The notes: generated by a model from the sequence alone, not told the origin. Counted from the first letter of the stretch, positions 1 through 8,322 are shown. The stretch: DNA of 64,000 nt from Treponema sp. UBA6367 (GCA_002437725.1 DJRF01000010.1:405001-469000), one strand, 5' to 3'. Program-made: numbers and translations.

Positions 1-1
1 C

Positions 2-595
2 TGCTGGCTTTCTATCCCTGGAAAAGTAAAAGAAATTGAAGGATTTGAAAACGCTCAAAAAGTTCCATTTGTAAAAGATGTTCTTCCTCGAAACGTAAAA
101 AAAGGAGATTCTGTAGATTTTCCTAGAAATAATGTGCAAAAGTGCGGAAATGTCATTTCACTTGCTCACTCCTTTGAAAAAGCGGAAAACTCTGCTCAAA
201 AAGCAGTTTCCAATATTCTTATAAGGCTTGAACCAAATAATCCTGAAACAGAAACTTTTTTAAGTTCAAAACAGCATCCTGATGAAAAAGGTTTTCCTCC
301 AGATGCTTTTGAACTTTTTAAGGAGCTAAAAAAATACGAGCTTTCTGGCTTTATAGAAAAAAATGCTTCTGTTCTTGAAAAATTACCAATAGATTTTGTA
401 GAGCTTTTAAAATCTTCTAAAAGCGATTGGTCATATATGAACGCATACGAAGCAGCTTGCCGCTTTGACTTATTAATGCCGTGCCACCCGATTATGGAAA
501 AAAAGCGTTTTTGGTCGGCATTGCTAAAAGGCGGACTTCAAGCTGCTATTTATGTTTCAGATTCTTATGCCGAAAATGAATTGGGTAAAAAATGA
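2..595 (+). CDS. ATP-grasp domain protein, C-terminal part
   Basis: This open frame enters from the left edge, so the start and the ATP-binding part are missing; about 197 residues are visible. The piece containing KCGNVISLA, then EKAE, then ILIRLEPNN looks like the C-terminal sub-domain of ATP-grasp ligases (carbamoyl-phosphate synthase / biotin carboxylase-like). The substrate cannot be read from this part. The stop overlaps the next gene by four bases (ATGA), which suggests one transcript and translational coupling with the amidase downstream. The family call rests on pattern recognition of the C-terminus only. Confidence 0.55.
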   Translation, partial: CWLSIPGKVKEIEGFENAQKVPFVKDVLPRNVKKGDSVDFPRNNVQKCGNVISLAHSFEKAENSAQKAVSNILIRLEPNNPETETFLSSKQHPDEKGFPPDAFELFKELKKYELSGFIEKNASVLEKLPIDFVELLKSSKSDWSYMNAYEAACRFDLLMPCHPIMEKKRFWSALLKGGLQAAIYVSDSYAENELGKK

Positions 596-1626
596 AAAAA
601 AATATACTTGTTTTTGCAATTTTTCTGTCAATCTGCTTTCCTCTTTTTTCACAAAATTCTGTGCAGTTGCTTCCAAGCGCCCAGGAAAATGGTATGGAGT
701 TTTTTTGGGATACTTTTACAGGCGCTGGTATTCTTGAAAAAAATGGACATCAGTTTTCTTTTATGGCAGGTGAAAGTATTGCCATTCTTGACAGCTCCTT
801 ATTAATACTTACAGATGCTCCTTCAGTTGATAAAAACGGAACTCTTCTTGTTTCTCAGAAATTTTTAGAAGATGCAAAAGAACATTTGGATTCTGATTTT
901 TCAAAAGGTGGATACAGAATAGGAGCAATTCTAATAGATCCAGGACACGGAGGAAAAGATCCCGGAGCTGTCGGCAATTTTATTGTAAACGGAAAAAACA
1001 TAAAAGTTCAGGAAAAAGATGTAGTCCTTTCTGTAGGAGCAAAACTTTGCGCCTTGTTAAAAAAGCAGTATCCGCAGAAGCAGATTCTTATGACGCGCGC
1101 TAAAGATATTTTTCTAACATTGAATCAGAGAACAGAAATTGCCAATAGCGTAAAACTTGGTGAAAATGAGGCCATTTTGTATATTTCAATTCATGCAAAT
1201 GCTTCCTTAGATAAAAAAGCAAGCGGTTATGAAGTATGGTATCTTTCACCAGGATACAGGCGTACTGTTATAGACAAATCTGCCGCTGACAACGACATGA
1301 CTCTTTTCCCAATTTTAAATTCTATGATGGAAGAAGAATATACTACAGAAAGCATTCTTATAGCGAAATTTATAATGGACGGTTTGCAGCTTCAGATTGG
1401 CGATAAGGCGAAGGCTAGGGGAATAAAGGCTGAAGAATGGTTTGTTGTAAAACATTCTAATATGCCGAGCGTCCTTATAGAAGTCGGTTTTGTTACAAAT
1501 CAACAGGAAGCCTTAAATCTTAATACAGATGCTTACTTGCAAAAGACTGCCACAGGGATATATAATGGTATCAATGCATTTGTAACGCATTTTGAACGTT
1601 CAAGAGGATTTACATCAATAAAATGA
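592..1626 (+). CDS. N-acetylmuramoyl-L-alanine amidase (Amidase_3)
   Basis: Periplasmic zinc amidase that cuts the amide bond between MurNAc and the stem peptide of peptidoglycan. The 344-residue protein starts with a signal peptide (about residues 1-20, ending PLFSQ). The Amidase_3 domain runs from about residue 110 to the end. The expected zinc and catalytic residues are visible: H119 in DPGHGGKDPG, E141 in QEKDV, H201 in SIHANAS and E297 in IEVGF. It lacks an obvious AMIN or SPOR targeting domain; residues 21-105 are unassigned. It overlaps both neighbours by four bases (ATGA), so it is probably translated in a coupled operon with the GerMN protein. Likely role: daughter-cell separation or wall turnover. 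Confidence 0.93.
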   Translation: MKKNILVFAIFLSICFPLFSQNSVQLLPSAQENGMEFFWDTFTGAGILEKNGHQFSFMAGESIAILDSSLLILTDAPSVDKNGTLLVSQKFLEDAKEHLDSDFSKGGYRIGAILIDPGHGGKDPGAVGNFIVNGKNIKVQEKDVVLSVGAKLCALLKKQYPQKQILMTRAKDIFLTLNQRTEIANSVKLGENEAILYISIHANASLDKKASGYEVWYLSPGYRRTVIDKSAADNDMTLFPILNSMMEEEYTTESILIAKFIMDGLQLQIGDKAKARGIKAEEWFVVKHSNMPSVLIEVGFVTNQQEALNLNTDAYLQKTATGIYNGINAFVTHFERSRGFTSIK

Positions 1627-2090
1627 AAAATAACATAATAAGTTTAAAAAGAAGGTCTTGGATTTTTGTTTTTACGATAATAATTTCGCTTTTAATTTCT
1701 GTTTTTTTCTTTTTTTTAAATTTTCCGGGAATTAGAAAATCTTTTATTTACAAAGCTTCTGATTCAGATGTTCTTAGAATTGAGCACAAATATATTCCCT
1801 TAGGTAGAGAATCTGAAAGAATTGTCACTTACGTAAACGAATTGCTTTTAGGACCTGTTTCTGAACACTGCATTCCAGTTTTTGAAAAAGGAACAAAGTT
1901 GCTTTCTTGTTTTAAAAGAAATGGAATTCTTTATGTGGATATTTCTGAAGATGCATTAAAAGGTAATGCTGTTTCTACAGATTTTAGACAGCAGATTGCA
2001 CTGTTTAAAAAAAATGTGCAAAGAAATTTTCCTACATTAAAAGAAATAGAACTTTTTATTGAAGGAAAATCGCTTTTTGATGGTGAATGA
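1623..2090 (+). CDS. GerMN-domain membrane protein
   Basis: A 155-residue protein with one N-terminal membrane anchor (about residues 14-34) followed by a GerMN-type domain. The core pattern is the stretch around VTYVNELLLGP, then LLSCFKRNGILYVDIS. GerMN domains occur in spore germination protein GerM and in lipoproteins next to wall amidases, so a periplasmic role with the preceding amidase is likely, though the biochemical function of the domain is unsettled. The start codon overlaps the amidase stop, which supports co-expression. Spore formation is not implied in a spirochaete. Confidence 0.8.
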   Translation: MKNNIISLKRRSWIFVFTIIISLLISVFFFFLNFPGIRKSFIYKASDSDVLRIEHKYIPLGRESERIVTYVNELLLGPVSEHCIPVFEKGTKLLSCFKRNGILYVDISEDALKGNAVSTDFRQQIALFKKNVQRNFPTLKEIELFIEGKSLFDGE

Positions 2091-2114
2091 ACCGCTTATT
2101 TACCTTCAAAAGCG

Positions 2115-2143
2115 TTGACAAATTATGGGTCTTAATGGATAAT
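2115..2143 (+). promoter_or_regulatory. sigma-70 promoter of flaA
   Basis: TTGACA at 2115-2120, a 17-base spacer, then GATAAT at 2138-2143. It sits about 45 bases before the flaA start. It matches the housekeeping consensus; no sigma-28 type box was needed to explain the gene. Confidence 0.75.
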
Positions 2144-2188
2144 ATAGTTTATACAAGGCTACATCGCATTTTTTAAAAGGAGCTTCTT

Positions 2189-3268
2189 ATGAAGAGGACT
2201 TTTTCAATTGTAGCAGCTGCTATGCTGCTTGCTGGTGGCATTGCTTTTGCAGAAGAAGCAGTTGTCATCGATTTTACATTGCTTAATGCAGATTGTGTTT
2301 CTGATGAAAATGGTAATCCAACAGAAAACAGCCGCACAGTAATGGATTTTTCTAAATCTGCAGGTGCAACATTTACAGAAGATCAAAAAGATCTTATGAA
2401 GACATCACTCGCGCTTCCACGTTGGGAAGTTAGTTTGAACTCATCTGCACGTAACGTACAGAGTCTTGCACTTTCAACAGTTGTTGCTGCTCCTGTAAAA
2501 AGCACAGCAAATGTTCCTTTTGCAGGTTCTGATGTAATGGGTGTTCGCATTGTGTTCCCGGAATGGAATGCTAACGCTTATGCTTATATCAAACCACCTT
2601 TTGAGATTCCTGCTTATGAACCTTATGCTTCAGCAGACGAAAATGGAAACAGACAGGCTCCTACTGATGAAGAAAAAGCGACAGGAAAAACTCTTTTTGA
2701 AGGCGGTTTTGGTATTGTAAAGAACGTTGGAACAGTAAAATCAATTGCAGTTACAACTATGGGCATGAACTATCCTGAAGGTCTTTACGTTCTTCTAAAA
2801 GATACTGATGGTGTTGAACGCCGCTATTTTATGGGTTATCTTGACTTTGACGGTTGGAAAACTCTTACTTGGAACAACCCACAGTACATTTCTGAAATTC
2901 GCAATAGAGAAATTCGTGTATATCCAGTTTATCCTCGTGGACTTCCTTTTGTAAAGTTTACTGGATTCCAGATTACTCGTGATGCAAATCACATTGGTGG
3001 CGACTACATTGGTTACTTCAAAGATGTAAAGATTATTTACGACAAGGCTCTTCTTACATCTGACAGAGATATTGCAGACGAAGATCTTTGGGGAATTATT
3101 TCTAAGAAAGAAGCTGACCGTCAGGCTGCTGAAATGTCTAAATTTGGAAATAAGCAGGTTAATCGCTATCTTGAAAGCGCAAAACAGGCTAGAGAATCTG
3201 AATTTTCATCAAGTTTGAATGCAGATTCAAATTCTAACGCATCTAATTCTGTAGAAGAAGCTAAATAA
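2189..3268 (+). CDS. flaA: Flagellar filament outer layer protein FlaA
   Basis: Sheath protein that coats the FlaB core of spirochaete periplasmic flagella. The 359-residue product has a clear signal peptide (about residues 1-21, ending GGIAFAEE), as expected for a protein exported by Sec rather than by the flagellar export apparatus. The mature part carries FlaA-family features, including the VVIDFTLLNAD start and the later YFMGYLDFDGWK segment. The last ~45 residues are Ser/Asn-rich and probably variable. The SD AAAGGAG fits the ATG start. It stands alone between a strong promoter and a strong terminator, so it is a monocistronic unit built for high expression. Confidence 0.93.
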   Translation: MKRTFSIVAAAMLLAGGIAFAEEAVVIDFTLLNADCVSDENGNPTENSRTVMDFSKSAGATFTEDQKDLMKTSLALPRWEVSLNSSARNVQSLALSTVVAAPVKSTANVPFAGSDVMGVRIVFPEWNANAYAYIKPPFEIPAYEPYASADENGNRQAPTDEEKATGKTLFEGGFGIVKNVGTVKSIAVTTMGMNYPEGLYVLLKDTDGVERRYFMGYLDFDGWKTLTWNNPQYISEIRNREIRVYPVYPRGLPFVKFTGFQITRDANHIGGDYIGYFKDVKIIYDKALLTSDRDIADEDLWGIISKKEADRQAAEMSKFGNKQVNRYLESAKQARESEFSSSLNADSNSNASNSVEEAK

Positions 3269-3284
3269 CTTTTAGTTTAATTTG

Positions 3285-3324
3285 AAAAAAATGGCTGTTC
3301 ATTTTTTGAACAGCCATTTTTTTT
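3285..3324 (+). terminator. Rho-independent terminator after flaA
   Basis: Inverted repeat AAATGGCTGTTCA / TGAACAGCCATTT with a loop of about five T, followed by a T run. Stem of about 13 perfect pairs. Confidence 0.9.
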
Positions 3325-3325
3325 G

Positions 3326-3353
3326 TTGTAAATAAATTAATGTGATGTACAAT
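3326..3353 (+). promoter_or_regulatory. Promoter of the RelA-TPR gene, abutting its start codon
   Basis: TTGTAA at 3326-3331, a 16-base spacer, TACAAT at 3348-3353. The likely transcription start is at or within a base or two of the ATG at 3360, with no SD, which suggests a leaderless mRNA. Confidence 0.5.
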
Positions 3354-3359
3354 ATAAGT

Positions 3360-4628
3360 ATGATTACACCACAGAATGACATAAATATTTACTCTTCTAT
3401 TCCAGCAAAAAATTCTTTAAAGAAAATATATGAAGATTATACTCCTTATTTAGAGCAGATAATGCAAAAAATAAAGGAGATGCTAATAAAAGAAATAAAA
3501 CTTTCATCCCAGCCAACTTATAAGGCTCGAATAAAAAGCTTTGAAAGTTATTATAAAAAAGTGCTTCGCCAGCATCCAAAAGAAGCTGCAGAAAGTTCTA
3601 GTCTAGTTTGTCTAACTGATATGATGGGGATTAGAATCATCTGTACCTTTTTAGAAGATATTCAGGAAGTCAGAGAACAAATAAGTTCAATGTTTGATGT
3701 AAAGGAAATAGAAATAAAAGGGGCGAATCAAAGTTTTAGAGAGTTTGGATACGAATCAATTCATGTTTTGATTGGAATTCCTAAAGAGTTTATTCCTAAT
3801 AATCTTCCTGAAAAAATAAAGATTCCAGATGAGCTTGTTTGTGAAATTCAGATTCGCACTATTTTGCAAGATGCCTGGGCTGAAGTTGAACACGAACTTA
3901 TCTACAAAACTGAATTTACTCCTTTTGATATGCCTTTAAGAAGAAAACTTGCTTCTATGAATGCTTCTCTTAGCCTTGCAGATATAATTTTTCAAGAAAT
4001 CCGTGATTATCAAAAAAATCTCCAAACAGAAATGAATACAAGGCGTCGTTCGTTTTACGAAAAAGCTGATGAGCTTACAGATTCTATGATTGGAAAATCT
4101 GCGCAGGAAAAATCAATAGAACGGGTTAATCCTTATGTCCATGGAACAATCGATGAAATGATTCTTTCTGCTATCCGTGCGCACAATTTGGGTGATTTGG
4201 AAACTGCTATAAAAATTTATACGCGCATAATTGAATCTAAGCCTGCTCCAAATAACATAGTGCTTGGCGTAATACACAAGCATCGTGGAATGGCGTATTT
4301 TGCGAAAAATGATTACGATAACGCTCTTTTAGACTTTAAAAAATCATTTGAGCTTGATAAAACTTCATTTCGTTCTATTTACTATGAAGGTATTGTTTAT
4401 TCGATTCAAAAAAAATATGAGCAGGCAATTGAATGTTTTTCAAAGTCTCTTGAACTAAATGAATATCAGTCTCATGCGTTTTTTAGAAGAGCTATTGCTT
4501 ATTACGAATTGAGCCAGTATGAAAATGCAATGAACGATATTGTTGCCGCGCAAAGATTGGGCTTAGAAGATCCGGGATTGGAAGAGCTTCATTCAAAGCT
4601 TATGAAAAAATTTGATATGAATATGTAA
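3360..4628 (+). CDS. RelA/SpoT-type (p)ppGpp synthetase with C-terminal TPRs
   Basis: Predicted alarmone synthetase of 422 residues. The N-terminal half shows the synthetase motifs in order: YKARIKSFESYYKK (about 53-67), DMMGIRI (about 87), GYESIH (about 131) and EIQIRTILQDAWAEVEHE (about 162-180). No HD hydrolase domain precedes it and there is no TGS or ACT domain, so it is a small-synthetase type rather than a full Rel. Residues from about 265 to 410 form at least three tetratricopeptide units (for example HKHRGMAYFAKNDYDNALLD). An upstream GTG/ATG pair (3342/3345) is in frame, but 3360 is preferred because the -10 box overlaps the earlier starts. The TPR part could sense a partner protein. 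Confidence 0.82.
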   Translation: MITPQNDINIYSSIPAKNSLKKIYEDYTPYLEQIMQKIKEMLIKEIKLSSQPTYKARIKSFESYYKKVLRQHPKEAAESSSLVCLTDMMGIRIICTFLEDIQEVREQISSMFDVKEIEIKGANQSFREFGYESIHVLIGIPKEFIPNNLPEKIKIPDELVCEIQIRTILQDAWAEVEHELIYKTEFTPFDMPLRRKLASMNASLSLADIIFQEIRDYQKNLQTEMNTRRRSFYEKADELTDSMIGKSAQEKSIERVNPYVHGTIDEMILSAIRAHNLGDLETAIKIYTRIIESKPAPNNIVLGVIHKHRGMAYFAKNDYDNALLDFKKSFELDKTSFRSIYYEGIVYSIQKKYEQAIECFSKSLELNEYQSHAFFRRAIAYYELSQYENAMNDIVAAQRLGLEDPGLEELHSKLMKKFDMNM

Positions 4629-4651
4629 ACGTAATATTGTCTTTTGTAATG

Positions 4652-4699
4652 GGTCTAAAGTCTAGTTTTTTAACTGAAACTTAATCAAATTTGAGACAA
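4652..4699 (+). repeat. Dispersed imperfect palindrome, family A
   Basis: Left arm GGTCTAAAGTCTAGTTTTTT and right arm AATCAAATTTGAGAC can fold on each other. It is related to copies near 21.9, 27.4, 34.5, 49.5 and 57.0 kb. This is a short copy. Confidence 0.55.
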
Positions 4700-4714
4700 T
4701 TTTTTAAAATCATA

Positions 4715-4743
4715 TTGACCAAATTATCTTGGTTTGATATTAT
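4715..4743 (+). promoter_or_regulatory. Promoter of tRNA-Glu
   Basis: TTGACC at 4715-4720, 17-base spacer, TATTAT at 4738-4743, about 24 bases before the tRNA 5' end. Confidence 0.65.
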
Positions 4744-4766
4744 CCTTACATCAATGTGAATTGTAT

Positions 4767-4838
4767 GTCTCCCTCGTCTAGTGGTTAGGACATCGGGTTT
4801 TCATCCCGACAACATGGGTTCAATTCCCGTGGGAGATG
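4767..4838 (+). tRNA. tRNA-Glu (anticodon TTC)
   Basis: Cloverleaf of 72 bases. The acceptor arms are GTCTCCC and GGGAGAT; the anticodon stem CGGG/CCCG encloses loop TTTTCAT (anticodon TTC); the T arm ATGGG/CCCGT encloses TTCAATT. The first acceptor pair is G1-U72 rather than the usual G-C. CCA is not encoded. Own promoter and terminator, so an isolated tRNA unit. Confidence 0.95.
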
Positions 4839-4844
4839 TTTTTG

Positions 4845-4875
4845 CCCTATGTAATGTTTGTTACATAGGGTTTTT
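4845..4875 (+). terminator. Terminator after tRNA-Glu
   Basis: Perfect ten-pair stem CCCTATGTAA / TTACATAGGG with a six-base loop and following T run. It covers an early in-frame start (4858) of the next gene, which argues for the later start of that gene. Confidence 0.9.
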
Positions 4876-4908
4876 ACTTTAACGGCGATTTTCAGCAGCG
4901 AGGTATTT

Positions 4909-7053
4909 ATGTCCGATGAAAAATTGCAATCAGAAAAGGCTTTAACTGTTGTTCCGTTAGATTCTGAACAAATGGGCTATTATCTTTCTAAGGAAGGTCC
5001 GTTCGCTGCGTCTAGTGAATCTTATGAGGAAAGACCTGTTCAAATCGAATTGTTAAAAAATATTACAGAAGCGTTCAACAATGATTCAATAGGAGTTTTT
5101 GAAGCAGGTACAGGAGTTGGAAAATCTTTTGCATATCTTATTCCTTCTATGGCTTGGGCTTTGAAAAATCACGAGAAAATAGTTATTTCTACAGGAACAA
5201 TAAATCTTCAGCAGCAGCTTGTGGAAAAGGATATTCCCATTGCGGAAAAAATTATTGGTAAAAAAGTAAAATACATTCTTTTAAAAGGCCGGCAAAATTA
5301 TGTTTGCAAAAGAAGGTTCGAAGCGTTTTCTATTCAAAAAGAACTTTTTGATGATGATGCTGGACTAGTGGAGCGGCTTTGCGATTGGGTAAAAACTACA
5401 GAAACTGGAAGCAAAAGCGAAGCAGCCTTTTTTATTCATGATAATTTGTGGTCAAAAATAAATTCAGAAAGCGACGCCTGCATGGGAAAGCATTGTCCAT
5501 TTTTCTCTGAATGTTTTGTTATGAAAATTAGAAAAAAGGCTTCAAGCGCAAACTTGCTAATTGTAAATCATCACTTGCTTTTTGCAGATATAGAAACTCG
5601 TATGCACGGCGCCGGTTATGACGATGCGGCTGTTCTTCCTCCGTACAGAAGAATAATTTTTGATGAAGCACATGGCATTGAAAATGCGGCGACAAGTTTT
5701 TTTAGCGAAAGTTTTAATCGTTTTGAAGTTATAAAGTCTATTAATCAGCTTTATAGAAAAAAAAGAAATTCTGAATCTGGTTTTTTGTGCACTTTGACAC
5801 TTCTTTCTTCTATGGAAGAAAATTCTGTTTCTCTTTACAGCATGGTTTCTAGAATAAAAAATGATATTGCAAATTTAGAAACTGCTGCATTGGATATGTT
5901 TCACAATGAATCTACTGTCCGCTTGTGTGCTAGAAACGCGCTTTCTTTTGGGGCGGTTATATCTTTGGCGGCAACGCTTGCTGCTAGTATTGATGAGCTG
6001 GTTTTTTATGCAAGAAAACTTCTTGAAGGAATTGATGATAGCGATAAAGAAATTCCTGCATATTGGGAAACAAAAACATTAATAAATAGGCTTCACAGTA
6101 TTTGTATAGTTTTAAATGATTTTTCTTCTTGGCAAGAAAAGCCTAATCTCGTTTTCTGGATGCAAAAGAAATGCCTTTCTAAAGACTCTAACTTTGAAAA
6201 TTCAAATCCTTTCTTTGTAGTAATGACTGAAACTCCGCTAGATATTGCTCCTATGATGCTTGCAGGGGTCTTTGAGCCTATGAAAACCGTTGTATGTACT
6301 TCTGCAACCTTAAAAACAGGCAGAAATTTTTCGTATTGGATGCGAAGAACCGGCGCTAGTTTTGTGGATTCAGAAAGAGTTCTTAAAGGCCAGTTTGATT
6401 CGCCGTTTCCTTATTCAAAGAATATGTTGTTCGCAGTTCCTTCTGATGCTCCGTTTCCGGAGGATATGAACTTTCAATATTGGGTTGAATCTGCATTGTG
6501 TAAACTTATTTTAGCCGCTGATGGTAGAACTTTAGTTTTATTTACTTCCTATGATTCTTTAAAAAAAGCTTATAGCGCAGTTTCTGTAAAATTAAAGGAC
6601 TTTTCTGGAACTATTTTAAGTCAGGGCAGTGACGATAACGCAAGGCTTCTTGAGAATTTTAAAAAAGATGTTGCTTCTGTCCTTTTCGCTACGGATTCTT
6701 TTTGGCAAGGCGTAGATGTCCCAGGTGATTCTCTTTGCCAAGTTGTTATAGTAAAACTTCCGTTTTCTGTGCCTAATGATCCTATTTTTACAGCTCGCTC
6801 GGAAGTTATCGAAAAACAAGGCGGAAGTTCCTTTATGGAATTAAGCGTTCCTGATGCAATTATAAAATTTAGGCAAGGAATTGGACGTCTTATTCGAAAA
6901 AGTTCAGATAAAGGTGTTGTTGTTGTTTTAGATAAAAGAATTTACGAAAAGCGTTACGGTTCTGTTTTTATGTCAAATGTTCCAGATTGTAAAAAAATGT
7001 ATGAACCGCTAGATTCTATTTGTAGCGCTGTTACTAAATTTATTTTTAATTGA
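4909..7053 (+). CDS. DinG/YoaA-family ATP-dependent DNA helicase with Fe-S cluster
   Basis: Superfamily 2 XPD-like 5'-3' helicase of 714 residues, likely used in repair of stalled or structured DNA. Walker A AGTGVGKS lies at about 66-73 and DEAH at 252-255. Motif VI is in FRQGIGRLIRKSSDKG near the C-terminus. Four cysteines suited to a 4Fe-4S cluster are present between motifs I and II: C133 (NYVC), C191, C196 and C202. The start at 4909 is chosen because it has an SD (GAGG); the in-frame start at 4858 lies inside the tRNA terminator. No exonuclease domain is present, so it resembles YoaA more than Firmicute DinG. Confidence 0.9.
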   Translation: MSDEKLQSEKALTVVPLDSEQMGYYLSKEGPFAASSESYEERPVQIELLKNITEAFNNDSIGVFEAGTGVGKSFAYLIPSMAWALKNHEKIVISTGTINLQQQLVEKDIPIAEKIIGKKVKYILLKGRQNYVCKRRFEAFSIQKELFDDDAGLVERLCDWVKTTETGSKSEAAFFIHDNLWSKINSESDACMGKHCPFFSECFVMKIRKKASSANLLIVNHHLLFADIETRMHGAGYDDAAVLPPYRRIIFDEAHGIENAATSFFSESFNRFEVIKSINQLYRKKRNSESGFLCTLTLLSSMEENSVSLYSMVSRIKNDIANLETAALDMFHNESTVRLCARNALSFGAVISLAATLAASIDELVFYARKLLEGIDDSDKEIPAYWETKTLINRLHSICIVLNDFSSWQEKPNLVFWMQKKCLSKDSNFENSNPFFVVMTETPLDIAPMMLAGVFEPMKTVVCTSATLKTGRNFSYWMRRTGASFVDSERVLKGQFDSPFPYSKNMLFAVPSDAPFPEDMNFQYWVESALCKLILAADGRTLVLFTSYDSLKKAYSAVSVKLKDFSGTILSQGSDDNARLLENFKKDVASVLFATDSFWQGVDVPGDSLCQVVIVKLPFSVPNDPIFTARSEVIEKQGGSSFMELSVPDAIIKFRQGIGRLIRKSSDKGVVVVLDKRIYEKRYGSVFMSNVPDCKKMYEPLDSICSAVTKFIFN

Positions 7054-7136
7054 CACTAAAACATATTATATATAAAATCTATTTAGTTTGAGTGTTTGAT
7101 ATTTGAGTTGTTAAAAAAACAATTTGGAGGAATTGA

Positions 7137-7898
7137 TTGTACAGTTTTATTACATTAATCTGCCTTTTTGGAAGCATTATACCTGCAGCTGTCTTAAATA
7201 TTTTTGCTTATCCTGTCAGCAGACGACTGTGCATGAAAATTTCTAACTATATCGTAAAAGTTCTTGCTCCACGCGTTTTTTCGATACTAAGATGTTTTAG
7301 GCATTTTAATTTTTTTTCATATTCGGAAAATAAAAAAAATCTTCCAAATCAGTTTATCCTTGTTTCAAATCATCAAAGTCTTTTAGATATTCCTGCTTAT
7401 ATGAATTTTTTAAGAGATAGGGATTTGCGTTTCGTCGCAAAGGATAATCTTTCTAGGCATATTCCTTTGGTTTCTGAAATGTTGAGGGTTCAAGAGCATT
7501 GCATGATTCCTAGACGAGGAAGTCCAATGATTGCAATGAAAACTATCGAGCAGTTTGGTCAGCGCGTTCTTGAAAAAAATCAAATACCAGTAATTTTTCC
7601 AGAAGGCACTAGGACAAAAGATGGGAATGTCGGAAAATTTTATTCTGCTGGATTTAGAAAACTTTATGAAACAACAAAACTTCCTATAGTGGTGTGCGCA
7701 TTAGATGGTGGCTATCAAATCCGCGACATGAAAAATATTATGCGTAATTTAAAGAACGGTTGTTATAGGGTAAAAATTCTAAAAGTTTTTGAAGCTCCAA
7801 AAACAAAAGAAGAAGAAGTAAAACTTTTAGACGAAAGCAGGCTTCTTATTCAAGAACAACTTGAACAGTGGCGAAAATTGCCAAGCACTCAAAAATAA
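7137..7898 (+). CDS. plsC: 1-acyl-sn-glycerol-3-phosphate acyltransferase
   Basis: Membrane enzyme that adds the second acyl chain to lysophosphatidic acid to make phosphatidic acid, the precursor of membrane phospholipids. 253 residues. The catalytic NHQSLLD (HX4D) box and the glycerol-phosphate binding FPEGTRTKDG box are both present in the right order. Residues 1-25 form a membrane segment. TTG is used as start, supported by a strong TTGGAGGA SD about five bases upstream. It lies alone, closed by a bidirectional terminator. Confidence 0.92.
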   Translation: MYSFITLICLFGSIIPAAVLNIFAYPVSRRLCMKISNYIVKVLAPRVFSILRCFRHFNFFSYSENKKNLPNQFILVSNHQSLLDIPAYMNFLRDRDLRFVAKDNLSRHIPLVSEMLRVQEHCMIPRRGSPMIAMKTIEQFGQRVLEKNQIPVIFPEGTRTKDGNVGKFYSAGFRKLYETTKLPIVVCALDGGYQIRDMKNIMRNLKNGCYRVKILKVFEAPKTKEEEVKLLDESRLLIQEQLEQWRKLPSTQK

Positions 7899-7903
7899 AA
7901 ATG

Positions 7904-7959
7904 CAAAAAAAAAAACTACTTTACGAAGTTTTAAAAACTTTGCACAAGTAGTTTTTTTT
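7904..7959. terminator. Bidirectional terminator between plsC and the zinc-ribbon gene
   Basis: Outer stem AAAAACTACTT / AAGTAGTTTTT with an inner AAGTTT/AACTTT pairing, and T runs on both strands. It can serve plsC (+) and the small gene on the minus strand. Confidence 0.8.
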
Positions 7960-7990
7960 GCTTTATAAGCCATATAAGCAAATTATTGCA

Positions 7991-8161
7991 TTATTTGAAG
8001 TCTTTAGGACGTCTTTCTGTACGTTTGCATTTTGAGCATTCGGCGATGTTCTTAAGTTTTCCGCCTGCATACAAAGTTTTCATTACAATTTCGCCGCCGC
8101 ATGGACAAACGAATTTCTGTGTTGCAACAGTAGTACGAGAGTTCTTACTTGCTCCAGCCAT
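7991..8161 (-). CDS. Small zinc-ribbon protein, 56 residues
   Basis: Short gene recognised by reading the minus strand. It has a very good SD (GGAGG, five bases before ATG), a sigma-70 promoter upstream and a terminator after it. The product begins MAGASKNSRTT and carries two cysteine pairs, C19-P-C21 (VCPCGG) and C43-S-K-C46 (CSKCKR), a pattern suited to one zinc ion. The ends are rich in Lys/Arg, as in small ribosome- or RNA-associated zinc ribbons. I recognise no named family; it is not L31, L33 or L36. It lies next to rpsT, divergently. The coding call is strong, the function unknown. Confidence 0.85.
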   Translation of the reverse strand: MAGASKNSRTTVATQKFVCPCGGEIVMKTLYAGGKLKNIAECSKCKRTERRPKDFK

Positions 8162-8200
8162 GGTGTTCCTCCATAAAAAAATTAATACGTATTGTTGTCT

Positions 8201-8229
8201 ATGATAATGATATAATTGTGCTTAGTCAA
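8201..8229 (-). promoter_or_regulatory. Promoter of the small zinc-ribbon gene
   Basis: On the minus strand: TTGACT (8229-8224), 17-base spacer, TATCAT (8206-8201), giving a leader of about 32 bases. Confidence 0.6.
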
Positions 8230-8293
8230 TTACAGTTTTTGCGAAATATGAAAAAATCTTAAAAACTGATTTCAAAGAATATCCATTCTGTTA

Positions 8294-8322
8294 TTGACTA
8301 TTTATGGACTGTTCATTATTAT
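8294..8322 (+). promoter_or_regulatory. Promoter of rpsT
   Basis: TTGACT at 8294-8299, 17-base spacer, TATTAT at 8317-8322. The leader is about 25 bases and contains the GGGGGTCCCC palindrome that includes the SD. Confidence 0.65.

Noticed and set aside
1623..2090. GerMN protein as evidence of sporulation
   Set aside because: GerMN domains are widespread in non-sporulating bacteria near wall amidases, and the rest of the window is spirochaetal.
4858..4908. Earlier start of the DinG-type helicase
   Set aside because: Lies inside the tRNA-Glu terminator and has no SD.
7986..8204. 72-codon plus-strand frame over the zinc-ribbon gene
   Set aside because: No SD or family; the minus-strand gene in the same place has promoter, SD, Cys pairs and terminator.
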